DNA of 64,000 nucleotides from Egibacter rhizosphaerae (GTDB lineage: Bacteria > Actinomycetota > Nitriliruptoria > Euzebyales > Egibacteraceae). Shown here one piece after another: positions 38,091 through 46,058 of this stretch. Within the stretch, counting starts at the first letter, position 1. Each line of letters begins with the position of its first letter. The stretch covers positions 682,001 through 746,000 of the forward strand of contig NZ_CP036402.1 of the NCBI RefSeq assembly GCF_004322855.1, written 5' to 3'. Both the position numbers and the translations under genes were made by a program. Below the pieces are notes generated by a model that made no database searches, had not been told where the DNA came from, and was given only the letters and a program-made list of their open reading frames with translations.

Positions 38091-38269
38091 GCGCGGAGTC
38101 TACGGCCGGCTCGGACCCGAACCACGCGTGGCCGACGCGAAAGCCACCTCGCGAAGCACCCATCCCAGCCTCGCGCTGTCAACGCATTGATGGAACTCCC
38201 CACGGGCTGGGAGACCGATCATCCCATGGGTTCGCCTCGCCTCATGCTCGCGGTGTTCGCCGCGCCGGT

Positions 38270-38313
38270 GGATTCGACAGGGGTGTGCCGGGGTAGGAGG
38301 GGTCAGTCCTGAC
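38270..38313 (+). promoter_or_regulatory. Candidate promoter/operator for the gas vesicle operon
   Basis: In the 265-base gap before the operon, GGATTC at 38270 and GGGTAG at 38291 are 15 bases apart, loosely like a stress-sigma (SigB/SigF) promoter (GTTT...GGGTAT). Eleven bases on is the inverted repeat GTCAG-TC-CTGAC (38302-38313), a possible operator. Match is weak and unproven. Confidence 0.25.
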
Positions 38314-38355
38314 AACGATCCGCCCGCACCCGTCGCCTCCCGTTAGGAGTCGAAC

Positions 38356-38634
38356 GTGCCCGTGAACTCGGCGCACCAGCGCTACGTCGACTACCTCTTC
38401 GCTCAAGCGAGCGCCGGTCGCTACCCGAGCCACCAGATCCTCAAGCGCATCGAGGCCGCGATCACCGACCGCGAGACCGCGGAGCGCTACGTCGATCTCC
38501 TGCTGTCCGAGGCCGAGAACCAGCGGTTCCCGAGCCTACGCATGCTCGACCGGGCCAACCAGATCGTCACCCGCATGGCGGCCGCCGACGTCATCGAGCG
38601 GCTCGATGAGGAGTTCGAAGCCGCCAACGGCTGA
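38356..38634 (+). CDS. Small duplicated-repeat protein opening the gas vesicle operon
   Basis: 92 residues from GTG 38356, with AGGAG 6 bases upstream. No known family recognised. The protein is built of two tandem copies of a motif of form YVDxLxxxAxxxRxPSxxxLxRxxxxI (residues 10-36 and 45-71, offset 35). It is helical and charged, without signal peptide. It lies 58 bases before gvpA on the same strand and is likely the first gene of the gas vesicle operon. A regulatory or assembly role is inference from position. Confidence 0.7.
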   Translation: MPVNSAHQRYVDYLFAQASAGRYPSHQILKRIEAAITDRETAERYVDLLLSEAENQRFPSLRMLDRANQIVTRMAAADVIERLDEEFEAANG

Positions 38635-38692
38635 CCGCTCGCTCCGGGCACGCACCGCACGGTCCGGGGACGCACCACGCGAAAGGATCCCC

Positions 38693-39091
38693 ATGTCCAC
38701 CGCAACCGTCGACCGTCGGCCCGCGTCGGGCACGCTGGCCGAGGTCATCGACATCATCCTCGACAAAGGGCTGGTGATCGACGCCTTCGTGCGCGTCTCG
38801 CTGGTCGGCATCGAGCTGCTCACCGTCGACATCCGCGTCGTGGTCGCCAGCGTCGACACCTACCTGCACTTCGCCGAGGCCACCAACCGCCTCGACCTGC
38901 GCGAGAAGGCCGAGGAGCACGACGCCGACCTGCAGGACCTCGTCGGCGGGATGGCCGCCGAGAAGACCGAGGGCGCGATCGAGGGGGCGAAGGAGGAGTT
39001 CGGCGAGCCGATCGAGAGCGGCAAGGAGAAGGTGAAGGCCGTCTTCGGTCAGGACGAGGACGCCGAAGAGACCGAGGAGCAGGAGGACTGA
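38693..39091 (+). CDS. gvpA: Gas vesicle structural protein GvpA (copy 1, extended)
   Basis: 132 residues. Residues 14-65 form the GvpA shell-protein domain ([42 protein letters not shown]), which assembles the gas-permeable wall. Beyond it the protein continues about 60 residues into a Lys/Glu-rich, repeat-like tail with a run of acids ([13 protein letters not shown]), longer than the roughly 70-residue cyanobacterial GvpA. The core is nearly identical to the second copy downstream. ATG at 38693 is used. Confidence 0.92.
   Translation: MSTATVDRRPASGTLAEVIDIILDKGLVIDAFVRVSLVGIELLTVDIRVVVASVDTYLHFAEATNRLDLREKAEEHDADLQDLVGGMAAEKTEGAIEGAKEEFGEPIESGKEKVKAVFGQDEDAEETEEQED
38708..38950. repeat. 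Long direct repeat, copy 1 (gvpA core)
   Basis: 243 bases matching 41892-42134 with no insertions or deletions (offset 3184). Through the first 200 bases only about five differences are seen, several synonymous. This is far more similar than the surrounding genes and suggests recent duplication or gene conversion. Confidence 0.9.
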
Positions 39092-39092
39092 G

Positions 39093-39800
39093 GTGCCCTA
39101 TCTCGTCCACGGCGTCAGCCGCAAGCTCCAGACCACACCGGCGACGGACCTGGACGTCGAGACCGTCCGCCACGGTCCGCTGGTGGCGCTCGTGAGCCCG
39201 ACGCCGGACGAGGAGGCGCTGCCGACCCGCGCCAACCTCCTGCAGCACACCCGGGCGCTCGAGCGAGTCGGAGAGCACGCCACGGTCGTGCCGATGCGGT
39301 TCGGGGTTGTCGTCCCCGACCTCGACACCCTCGCGAACGACTACCTCGCGCCGCAGCGCGAGCAGCTGCTCGCAACGCTCGACCGGCTCGACGGCCACGT
39401 CGAGCTGCGCCTGCGCGGCCACTACGACGAGGCGAAGGTGATCGCCGGGATCCTCCGACAGGATCCGCGCGCAGCGCACCTGCACGGGCGCACCGAGACA
39501 GACGCCAAGATCGAGCTCGGCGAACGCATCGTCGCCGGGATCGATGCACGTCGCGGCGCCGACCGGCACCACGCTCGCGCCGCCCTCGCGCCCTACCCGG
39601 CCGCGGTGGTGGACTCGGGGACGACCGAGACGCTCGACGCGTTCTCGCTGTCGTTCCTGGTCGGTCGAACGGCCCGCGAGCCCTTCGACCGCGCGGTCGA
39701 CGCGCTCGGGGAGGAACTCGCCCCGGTGATCGGCCTGGAGCTGGTCGGACCGGTGCCGCCCTTCAGCTTCGTGACCGAGGAGGCGGACGCGTGGGCCTGA
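39093..39800 (+). CDS. Gas vesicle protein GvpF/GvpL (copy 1)
   Basis: 235 residues, GTG start. The GvpL/GvpF family fold is seen from YLVHGVSRKL, PMRFGVVVPD, the internal helical linker, and the C-terminal LVGPVPPFSFVTEE, where the last motif marks the family. GvpF/L proteins are minor gas vesicle components or assembly chaperones that bind GvpA. It begins 1 base after the gvpA stop and overlaps gvpG by 10 bases. Confidence 0.93.
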   Translation: MPYLVHGVSRKLQTTPATDLDVETVRHGPLVALVSPTPDEEALPTRANLLQHTRALERVGEHATVVPMRFGVVVPDLDTLANDYLAPQREQLLATLDRLDGHVELRLRGHYDEAKVIAGILRQDPRAAHLHGRTETDAKIELGERIVAGIDARRGADRHHARAALAPYPAAVVDSGTTETLDAFSLSFLVGRTAREPFDRAVDALGEELAPVIGLELVGPVPPFSFVTEEADAWA

Positions 39801-40051
39801 TCGGCAGCCTACTGACGCTTCCCGTCACCGGACCGGCACGAGCCGGCTTCTGGGTGGTCGACCAGGTAGTGGCCGCCGCGGAGGCGGAGCTGTACGACGA
39901 GGGACGCATCGTGGCGGAACTCCGCGCTCTGGCCGCCGAGGCCGACGCAGGGCGCATCACCGAGGAGGAGCACGCCGCCGCCGAGGAGGTGCTCCTGGAG
40001 CGCCTCATGGAGGCACGCGCGCGCCGAGCGCACAGCCAGGAGACGCCGTGA
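39791..40051 (+). CDS. gvpG: Gas vesicle protein GvpG
   Basis: 86 residues, GTG start. The N-terminus GLIGSLLTLPVTGPARAGFWVVDQV and the Glu-rich C-terminus match GvpG, a small helical protein required for gas vesicle assembly, often next to GvpF. Overlaps its neighbours by 10 bases upstream and 4 bases (GTGA) downstream, so translation is probably coupled. Confidence 0.9.
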   Translation: MGLIGSLLTLPVTGPARAGFWVVDQVVAAAEAELYDEGRIVAELRALAAEADAGRITEEEHAAAEEVLLERLMEARARRAHSQETP

Positions 40052-41781
40052 AAACCGAGGACCTCACCAAGGCGCAGCTGCAGGACGAGCTGCGCGACCG
40101 CGGACTGCGCGTCACCGGCTCCAAGCAGGAGCTGCTCGAACGGCTCACCTCCGAGATCGGCGACATCGACGTGTCGTCGGCCGAGCAGCTCAGGGAGCTG
40201 ACCAAGTCCGACCTCCAGCGGCGCCTGCACCGCGCCGGTCTGCCCGTGTCGGGCAACAAGGACGAGCTCATCGGCCGGCTCAGTGACCACGCCGCGGACG
40301 ACAGCGGCTCATCGTCCGCTCAGACCGGCCAAGCCGAGAGCTCGACGGACACCGAGCGCACGCAAGCCGAGGACGCCCAACCGGAGCGGGAGCGGGCCGA
40401 AGCCGACGCCCAACCGGAGCGGGAGCGCACCGAAGCCGAGGACACCCAACCGGAGCGGGAGCGCACCGAAGCCGAGGACACCCAACCGGAGCGGGAGCGG
40501 ACCCAAGCCGAGGACGCCCAACCGGAGCGGGAGCGCACCGAAGCCGAGGACACCCAACCGGAGCGGGAGCGGGCCGAAGCCGAGGAGACGGAGGCCGGCA
40601 CCCGGCCAGCGCGGGAGGACGAGGGGGAAGCAGCCCAGGAGGAAACAGCCCACGAGGAAGCAGCCCAGGAGGAAGCAGCCGAGGAGGACACAGCCGAGGA
40701 GCCCGACGCCGACGAGGACGTCACCGAGGACCGCAAGCAGGCGCGCGACCGCGGCGAGTACCGGGTGGAGCAGGACCCGCGGGAGACCGTCGAGCCGCTC
40801 GTCGACCTCGAGCTCGGTCCCGTCGCCCTCGACGTGATGGGACTCGAGGTGCACCTCAACCGCCTGCACCTCGCCCTCACCGCCAACGAGGGACCCGATC
40901 ACGCGTTGGTCGGCAAGCTCCTGGCCAAGATTGCCAAGCTGCTCAACGACGCCGGCCTCAGCTCGGTGGCCGACATGCTCACCGATTCCGTCCAGAAGGC
41001 GCTGGACGCACTGCCCTCCCCGACCGGCGACGGAACGGACGAGGAGGGCGCCGACGACGGCGATGCCGACGACGGCGGCCTGCTCGACACGCTCCTCGCC
41101 CCGCTGCGGGCCGTCAGGGACGCCGTCAAGAGCGTGGCGCGGACGATCTCGTCCGGCAACGAGTCGTTCACCGACCACGCGACCGATGCCGTGGAGCATG
41201 CCGGCAAGGCGTCGGACCCGCGCGGGGGGACGGTGCAGTCGCTCTGGCAGGGCAAGAAGGCCACTCGCGACGCGCGTCGCGCCGTGGGAGCGCTGTTCGG
41301 CAAGGCCACCGAGGCCGGCAAGGACGCCGCCGACAAGGCCACCGACGCCGGCAAGGACGCCGCCGACAAGGCGGCTGACGTGGGCAAGGACGCAGCCAAC
41401 ACCGCCGCCGAGACCGGCAAGCAGACCGCCTCCCAGGCAACCCCAGCGGGAAAGCAGGCGATCGAGAACGGCAAGCAAGCCGGCAAGCAGGCCACCGAGA
41501 CCGGCAAGCAAGCCGGCAAGCAGGCCACCGAGACCGGCAAGCAAGCCGCCCAGAAGGCCACCGAGACCGGCAAGCAAGCCGCCCAGAAGGCCACCGACAC
41601 CAGCGAGGAGCCTGAAGCGCGAGCCGGCGGGTCGGGCCAGCGGGCCTCCGAGCAGGCTACGGAGCCCGCGGCAGGCGACGAGGACGCCTTGGGGTCGCCG
41701 GCGCAGGACGACCGCGGCCCCGGGCGCACGACGAACACCTCCGCCCAGAAGGCCAAGACCGCTTTGCGCGGCACCAGCTGA
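40048..41781 (+). CDS. SAP-domain, repeat-rich gas-vesicle-cluster protein
   Basis: 577 residues, GTG start. Two SAP-type helix-extended-loop-helix domains come first (about 6-37, LTKAQLQDELRDRGLRVTGS; and 50-80, LTKSDLQRRLHRAGLPVSGN). Then six QPERER repeats in a 12-residue period, acidic tracts, a hydrophobic domain near 253-300 (LELGPVALDVMGLEVHLNRL), and a Lys/Ala/Gln-rich LEA-like helical repeat (419-518; 11-residue period, TGKQAGKQATE). No signal peptide. Its position between gvpG and the second gvpA implicates it in vesicles, but no family match for the whole is known to me. SAP domains usually bind DNA, so it may link vesicles to nucleic acid; that is inference. Confidence 0.75.
   Translation: MKTEDLTKAQLQDELRDRGLRVTGSKQELLERLTSEIGDIDVSSAEQLRELTKSDLQRRLHRAGLPVSGNKDELIGRLSDHAADDSGSSSAQTGQAESSTDTERTQAEDAQPERERAEADAQPERERTEAEDTQPERERTEAEDTQPERERTQAEDAQPERERTEAEDTQPERERAEAEETEAGTRPAREDEGEAAQEETAHEEAAQEEAAEEDTAEEPDADEDVTEDRKQARDRGEYRVEQDPRETVEPLVDLELGPVALDVMGLEVHLNRLHLALTANEGPDHALVGKLLAKIAKLLNDAGLSSVADMLTDSVQKALDALPSPTGDGTDEEGADDGDADDGGLLDTLLAPLRAVRDAVKSVARTISSGNESFTDHATDAVEHAGKASDPRGGTVQSLWQGKKATRDARRAVGALFGKATEAGKDAADKATDAGKDAADKAADVGKDAANTAAETGKQTASQATPAGKQAIENGKQAGKQATETGKQAGKQATETGKQAAQKATETGKQAAQKATDTSEEPEARAGGSGQRASEQATEPAAGDEDALGSPAQDDRGPGRTTNTSAQKAKTALRGTS
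40361..40585. repeat. 36-bp (33/36) tandem repeat in the SAP protein
   Basis: Six units around CCAACCGGAGCGGGAGCG, with 33- or 36-base period, in frame with the coding sequence and without unique spacers. They encode QPERER-rich coils. Confidence 0.85.
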
Positions 41782-41828
41782 GCTATCGACCGAGCCCGCC
41801 CTACCTCTACTGATCGAGGAGCCCCGCC

Positions 41829-42140
41829 ATGTCCGCCACCGCCGTGGCAGCCAATCCCCGAACCCTCGCCTCCCCGGCCTCCACGTCCACGGTCGACCGT
41901 CGGCCCGCGTCGGGCACGCTGGCCGAGGTCATCGACATCATCCTGGATAAGGGCCTGGTGATCGACGCCTTCGTGCGCGTCTCGCTGGTCGGCATCGAGC
42001 TGCTCACCGTCGACATCCGCGTGGTGGTCGCCAGCGTCGACACCTACCTGCACTTCGCCGAGGCCACCAACCGCCTCGACCTGCGCGAGAAGGCCGAAGA
42101 GCACGATACGCAGCTGCAAGACCTCGTCGGCGGCGAGTAG
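41829..42140 (+). CDS. gvpA: Gas vesicle structural protein GvpA (copy 2)
   Basis: 103 residues, ATG start. Same shell domain as the first copy but with a 20-residue Ala/Ser/Thr-rich N-terminal extension and a short tail ending LVGGE, i.e. without the 40-residue charged extension of copy 1. Two shell proteins of different length may set vesicle size or localise differently. The intergenic gap after it is 113 bases, the longest within the operon. Confidence 0.92.
   Translation: MSATAVAANPRTLASPASTSTVDRRPASGTLAEVIDIILDKGLVIDAFVRVSLVGIELLTVDIRVVVASVDTYLHFAEATNRLDLREKAEEHDTQLQDLVGGE
41892..42134. repeat. Long direct repeat, copy 2 (gvpA core)
   Basis: Partner of 38708-38950; the copies bracket gvpF/L copy 1, gvpG and the SAP protein gene in the same orientation, so recombination between them could remove that block. 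Confidence 0.9.
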
Positions 42141-42253
42141 GCCACGCCCGGGCAGGGGTCCGAAGGCCCAGTTGGGGGAGGTTCCCGACGCGACCGGCCG
42201 TCGACCCGACGAGCAGGTACCCGTAGGCCGGGCGCAAGGGCGAAGGAGAGACC

Positions 42254-42769
42254 GTGAGCTACCAGGACCAGACCAAGGCCGAGCTCAAGGAGGAGCTGCA
42301 CCGACGCGACCTGCGCGTCAGCGGCACGAAGCACGAGCTCGTCGAGCGTCTCCAGGGCGACGACCGCGACGCCGAGCGCGGGGGGGCCAGCGCATCGAGC
42401 GGGGCGAGCGGGGGTTCTTCCGCTGCCGACCAGTCCTCAGCCCAGCAGGAGGGCAGCGCTGAGTCGGCCCCGCAGCGCAGCGGGTCGTCCTCGTCGCAGG
42501 GACGCGCGCGACTCAAGCCCTTGCAGCTGACCCGGGCCGCGGCCCGTCAGCTCGAGCAGCTGAGCGGCCGCCGAGTGGACGGGACCTCCGGGTTGGAGCA
42601 GACCGAGGAGGGTTCGCGCGTGCTCCTCGAGCTCGTCGAGAGCCAGCGCGTGCCGCCCGCCACCGACGTGCTCGGCACCTACGAGGTCGTCGTCGACGAG
42701 TACGGGGACCTTGTGCGCTACGAACGCCTGAATCGCTACATCCGCGGCCAGGTGGGAGGTGGGCAGTGA
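42254..42769 (+). CDS. gvpO: GvpO-type protein with N-terminal SAP-like domain
   Basis: 171 residues, GTG start with AAGGAGAG 3-4 bases upstream. Residues 6-36 (TKAELKEELHRRDLRVSGTK) are a SAP-like motif very similar to that of the repeat-rich SAP protein. After a Ser/Gly/Ala-rich linker, residues 85-170 match the GvpO family (ARQLEQLSGRRVDGTSGL, then GTYEVVVDEYGDLVRYERLNRY). GvpO is a gas vesicle operon protein whose role is still unclear. The domain fusion is not seen in the GvpO proteins I know. Confidence 0.85.
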   Translation: MSYQDQTKAELKEELHRRDLRVSGTKHELVERLQGDDRDAERGGASASSGASGGSSAADQSSAQQEGSAESAPQRSGSSSSQGRARLKPLQLTRAAARQLEQLSGRRVDGTSGLEQTEEGSRVLLELVESQRVPPATDVLGTYEVVVDEYGDLVRYERLNRYIRGQVGGGQ

Positions 42770-43539
42770 GCGACTCCTCCAACCCCTACATGCGCGGCTC
42801 ACCGCCGACGGCACGGCGGTCGAGCGGTCCGGACGGGCTCGCCGACGTCCTCGAGCGGATCCTCGACAAGGGACTGGTCGTCGCGGGCGACATCCAGGTC
42901 AACCTGCTCGACATCGAGCTCATCACCATCAAGGTGCGGTTGCTGCTGGCCTCGGCGGACACCGCGCAGCAGATGGGCATCGACTGGTGGAAGCACGATC
43001 CCTTCCTCAGCGGCCGCGACCGAGAGCTGGCACAGGAGAACGCGATCCTGCGTGACCGGGTCGACGCCCTCGAGGCGCGCCTGGGCGAGAAGCTCGCCCC
43101 CGGCGAGCCCTCCCCCAGCGACCTGGTCGGGGAAGGGGCGACGGATCGCACGTCGACCCGTGGCCAGACGCGCCCGACCGAAGCGCTGCGGCGCGAGGCG
43201 CGGCAGGCAGCGTCCCCCGGTAGCGACACGTCCGAGCGTGGCCGCCGACGCGAGGAAGACCCCTCGACCGCCCGGCCGGACGCGGTCGAGACCGAGGAGA
43301 TCCGTGTCGAGCCGGCCCAGGAGGGCTCGACGCTGCGCATCGAGACCGACGAGGCCCAGGGCGAGGACGCGATCGCCACCAGCGGGGACGCACGGATCCG
43401 AGCCGAGGATGCCAGCGAGGGCGAGCGCTACGCCGAGCTCAGCAAGGCGCAGCTGCAGTCACGCCTGCGCGAGCGTGGCCTGCCGGTCAGCGGCAACAAG
43501 GACGCCCTCATCGAGCGCCTCCGCACCTCGAGCGACTGA
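42766..43539 (+). CDS. gvpJ: GvpJ-like protein with C-terminal SAP domain
   Basis: 257 residues, GTG start overlapping gvpO by 4 bases (GTGA). Residues 22-80 are a GvpA/GvpJ-type domain (LADVLERILDKGLVVAGDIQ, then LLDIELITIKVRLLLAS). A helix, long charged linker and a C-terminal SAP domain follow (224-253, LSKAQLQSRLRERGLPVSGN). The core is minor shell-like; the tail is again SAP, matching the other two SAP-bearing proteins. J-type proteins are thought to cap or modulate vesicle ends. Confidence 0.88.
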   Translation: MSDSSNPYMRGSPPTARRSSGPDGLADVLERILDKGLVVAGDIQVNLLDIELITIKVRLLLASADTAQQMGIDWWKHDPFLSGRDRELAQENAILRDRVDALEARLGEKLAPGEPSPSDLVGEGATDRTSTRGQTRPTEALRREARQAASPGSDTSERGRRREEDPSTARPDAVETEEIRVEPAQEGSTLRIETDEAQGEDAIATSGDARIRAEDASEGERYAELSKAQLQSRLRERGLPVSGNKDALIERLRTSSD

Positions 43540-43559
43540 CCCCGACCGAAGAAGCAGCC

Positions 43560-44678
43560 GTGGCCAACGAACGTGACCTCCTGCGAGAGCTCCAGAGCGT
43601 CCTCGCCGAAGCCGACGTCGACGTCACGTCGCTCGTCGAGGGGGCATGGGAGGACGCGCGCGAGGAGGTGCGCGCGACACTGACCCGTCTGATGGCCCAC
43701 GACCTGCTGCGGCGATCACTCGGCACCCTGCAAGGGGGTTCGGCCTCGCACGGGGCCGCGGCCGACGTCGCCCAGGGTGGGGCGTCCGACGCCGTCGAGG
43801 GTGGAGCGTCCGGCGTCGCCCACGATGGGCCGGCTGCTGCGCCAGCGCCTGAGGGGACGACCGACACCGCCGTGCACGCGGACGCGCCCGAGGACCCACC
43901 AGCGGAGCTCGCCACCTACCTGTTCGGCGTGGTCGGAGGCGAGGTGACGCTGCCCGAGGCGGAGCTGCCGCAACTGCCGGGCGGGGGCCCGGTCCGCCTG
44001 CTTCCCGCGGCCCGATGCCAGGCCCTCGTGTGCGACGTGGACCCGAGCTCCTTCGAGGCGCTGCGCGAGGCGACCCCGGACGGGTTGGAGCTGCTGGCCG
44101 CGGCCGCCTACGTCCACGACGAGGTGCTCGCCACCTTCGCGCAGGGTCCGGTCTTGCCCCTCGGCCTCGGCACCGTCCTCCCCGACGACCAAGCGGTCGA
44201 GGGGCTCCTGGTGCGACACGCCGACCGACTCGAGACCGAGCTCGATCGGATCCGCGGTCGGAGCGAGTGGGCGGTCACGGTGCACGAGCCAGCGCCCGAG
44301 GCCGCACCGCCAGCGGAGGGCCCCGCCGCGACATCCGGGCACGACTACCTCGAGCAGCGCCGCGCCGCGCTCCAAGCGCGCGAGTCGCGGTGGGAGCAAG
44401 AGGAGCGGGTCGCGGCAAGCTTTCACGGGCCGCTGGCCGCCTGTGCCCGCGACGCGGTGGAGGTCGGCGCGCGGCCGCTGGAGCAGGACGACCCACCGCT
44501 TCTGCACGGGGTCTACCTCCTCGACGACGACGCACGCGACCGGTTCGACTCGACCGTGGAGTACCTGCGCGCCGAGCACCCCGACGTGGAGGTCGAGGTG
44601 ACGGGCCCGTGGCCGCCGTACCACTTCACCTCGCTGGACCTGTCCGACGACGCCCCCACCGACCAGGGGACCCCGTGA
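43560..44678 (+). CDS. Gas vesicle protein GvpF/GvpL with N-terminal extension (copy 2)
   Basis: 372 residues, GTG start. An extra N-terminal helical domain (1-58, NERDLLRELQSVLAEADVDV) and a Gly/Ala/Asp-rich linker precede the GvpF/L domain (from about residue 117, YLFGVVGGEVTLPEAELPQL, to the family end motif TGPWPPYHFTSL). Three vesicle accessory proteins of this family in one operon suggest specialised partners. It overlaps the next gene by 4 bases. Confidence 0.9.
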   Translation: MANERDLLRELQSVLAEADVDVTSLVEGAWEDAREEVRATLTRLMAHDLLRRSLGTLQGGSASHGAAADVAQGGASDAVEGGASGVAHDGPAAAPAPEGTTDTAVHADAPEDPPAELATYLFGVVGGEVTLPEAELPQLPGGGPVRLLPAARCQALVCDVDPSSFEALREATPDGLELLAAAAYVHDEVLATFAQGPVLPLGLGTVLPDDQAVEGLLVRHADRLETELDRIRGRSEWAVTVHEPAPEAAPPAEGPAATSGHDYLEQRRAALQARESRWEQEERVAASFHGPLAACARDAVEVGARPLEQDDPPLLHGVYLLDDDARDRFDSTVEYLRAEHPDVEVEVTGPWPPYHFTSLDLSDDAPTDQGTP

Positions 44679-44959
44679 CCACCGAGTCGCCCTCCCCGAC
44701 GACTGGCCGCACCACGGCGTCGACGAACGAGCAGCAGGCCCATCGCTCCCCGCCTGCGGCGCCGGCGAGGTCCGCTCCCACAAGTTCGCCCGCCCGCCTC
44801 GGATCCGACGCGACGCTCGTGGACGTGCTCGACCGGGTCCTCGACCGAGGAGTCACCATCACTGGCGACGTGGTCCTGTCGGTCGCCGGCGTCGACCTCG
44901 TCCACCTCGGCGTCCGCCTGGTTCTCAAGGGGATCGACGGCGACGAGGAGGTGCCGTGA
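44675..44959 (+). CDS. gvpS: Short GvpA-like protein, GvpS type
   Basis: 94 residues from GTG 44675 overlapping the preceding stop by 4 bases (GTGA). The last 55 residues are GvpA-like (LVDVLDRVLDRGVTITGDVV, then VDLVHLGVRLVLKGIDGDEE); the first 40 are Pro/Ser/Thr-rich and disordered. It resembles GvpS, the small GvpA paralog in actinobacterial gas vesicle clusters. Confidence 0.8.
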   Translation: MTTESPSPTTGRTTASTNEQQAHRSPPAAPARSAPTSSPARLGSDATLVDVLDRVLDRGVTITGDVVLSVAGVDLVHLGVRLVLKGIDGDEEVP

Positions 44960-45654
44960 TCCACCTCTACGGGCTCACCAGCCAGCCGTCCCACGTGGAG
45001 GGGCTCGCGGGCATCGACGACCGGCCGGTCGCCGAGCTGACCTGCGGCCCCCTGCACGCGGCGACCACGACCCACGACCGTGCCCCGTCACCGACCGAGG
45101 AGGCCGCCCTCGCGCACGCAGCGACGGTCGCTGCCCTCGCGGAGGCGACGCCGACGCTGCCGGTGCGCTTCGGGGTGCAGCACGCCCACGTCGACGGGCT
45201 GCGCGCTGCCCTGGCCGAGGTGCAGGATCAGCTGGTCGCGGCGCTGGAGTCGGTCGGCGACGCGGCGGAGTTCGTGGTGCGGCTCGACCGCCCGCGCACC
45301 ACCACGGCGGCCCCCGCCGCCCGGCAGGAGGACGAGGCGCACCCGGAGAGCCCGAATGCCGGTCCCGGCTACACGTACCTCAGTCGGCGGCTGGCCCAGC
45401 AGCACGCGCAGGTGGCGCAGCACCGCGAGGTCCTCGCCGAGCTCCGATCCGTCACGCGTGCGCTGGATCCGCAAGCCCGGCAGGTCATCGAGCGCTCGGG
45501 GCCGCGCGGCCCCGAGCGGTGCTTCCTCGTCCCGCGCACCCACGTCGACGGCTTCGCCGAGGCCGCGGCAGCGGCAGCGGGCGCGCTCGATCGGGGCGTG
45601 TGGGGCGGCCCCTGGCCCCCGTACTCCTTCGTGGAGGAGGCGGTGCCGACATGA
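44956..45654 (+). CDS. gvpF: Gas vesicle protein GvpF/GvpL (copy 3)
   Basis: 232 residues, GTG start with a 4-base overlap. N-terminal HLYGLTSQPSHV, middle LPVRFGVQHA and C-terminal GGPWPPYSFVEE are GvpF/L signatures. It overlaps gvpK by 4 bases. The usual order gvpF-gvpK at the cluster end fits. Confidence 0.92.
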   Translation: MIHLYGLTSQPSHVEGLAGIDDRPVAELTCGPLHAATTTHDRAPSPTEEAALAHAATVAALAEATPTLPVRFGVQHAHVDGLRAALAEVQDQLVAALESVGDAAEFVVRLDRPRTTTAAPAARQEDEAHPESPNAGPGYTYLSRRLAQQHAQVAQHREVLAELRSVTRALDPQARQVIERSGPRGPERCFLVPRTHVDGFAEAAAAAAGALDRGVWGGPWPPYSFVEEAVPT

Positions 45655-46058
45655 CCGGTCAGCGTCACGACGCGAGCCAGGGCCACGACGCGAGCCAGGG
45701 CCACGACGCGAGTCAGGGCCACGACCCAGCGCGCGACCTGTCCAGCATGGCCGGGTTCGACCTGAGCCGGGAGCTGGACCGCCTCCTCGACGAAGGCCGC
45801 TCCGGGGAGGCGCGGCCGGAGGACGTACAGAAGGGGCTCGCCCAGCTGGTCCTGACGCTGGTCGAGCTGCTGCGCGACCTGATGGAGCGCCAGGCGCTGC
45901 GTCGCATGGAGAACGGCTCCCTCGACGAGGAGGAGATTGAGCGCCTCGGCGGCACGTTCCTGGCGCTCCAGGCGCGGATGGACGAGCTGAAGGAGGTGTT
46001 CGGGCTCACCGACGAGGACCTCAACCTCGACCTGGGTCCGCTCGGTCGACTCCGCTGA
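45651..46058 (+). CDS. gvpK: Gas vesicle protein GvpK
   Basis: 135 residues from ATG 45651. The GvpK domain (about 38-135) includes LAQLVLTLVELLRDLMERQA and the LNLDLGPLGRLR end. An extra N-terminal segment contains three GHDASQ repeats (18-bp units at 45663-45719) bearing three His residues, not usual for the family. The TGA stop (46056-46058, TGAC context) is followed in the same frame by 27 codons (RTARAREQLAGYQTLLELAE...) up to the TGA at 46140-46142, where a GTGA overlap with the next gene lies. Normal end at 46058 is used. Confidence 0.9.
   Translation: MTGQRHDASQGHDASQGHDASQGHDPARDLSSMAGFDLSRELDRLLDEGRSGEARPEDVQKGLAQLVLTLVELLRDLMERQALRRMENGSLDEEEIERLGGTFLALQARMDELKEVFGLTDEDLNLDLGPLGRLR

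Noticed and set aside
40361-40585. 36-bp repeats resembling a CRISPR array
   Set aside because: No unique spacers; the repeats are adjacent and in frame, coding QPERER motifs.
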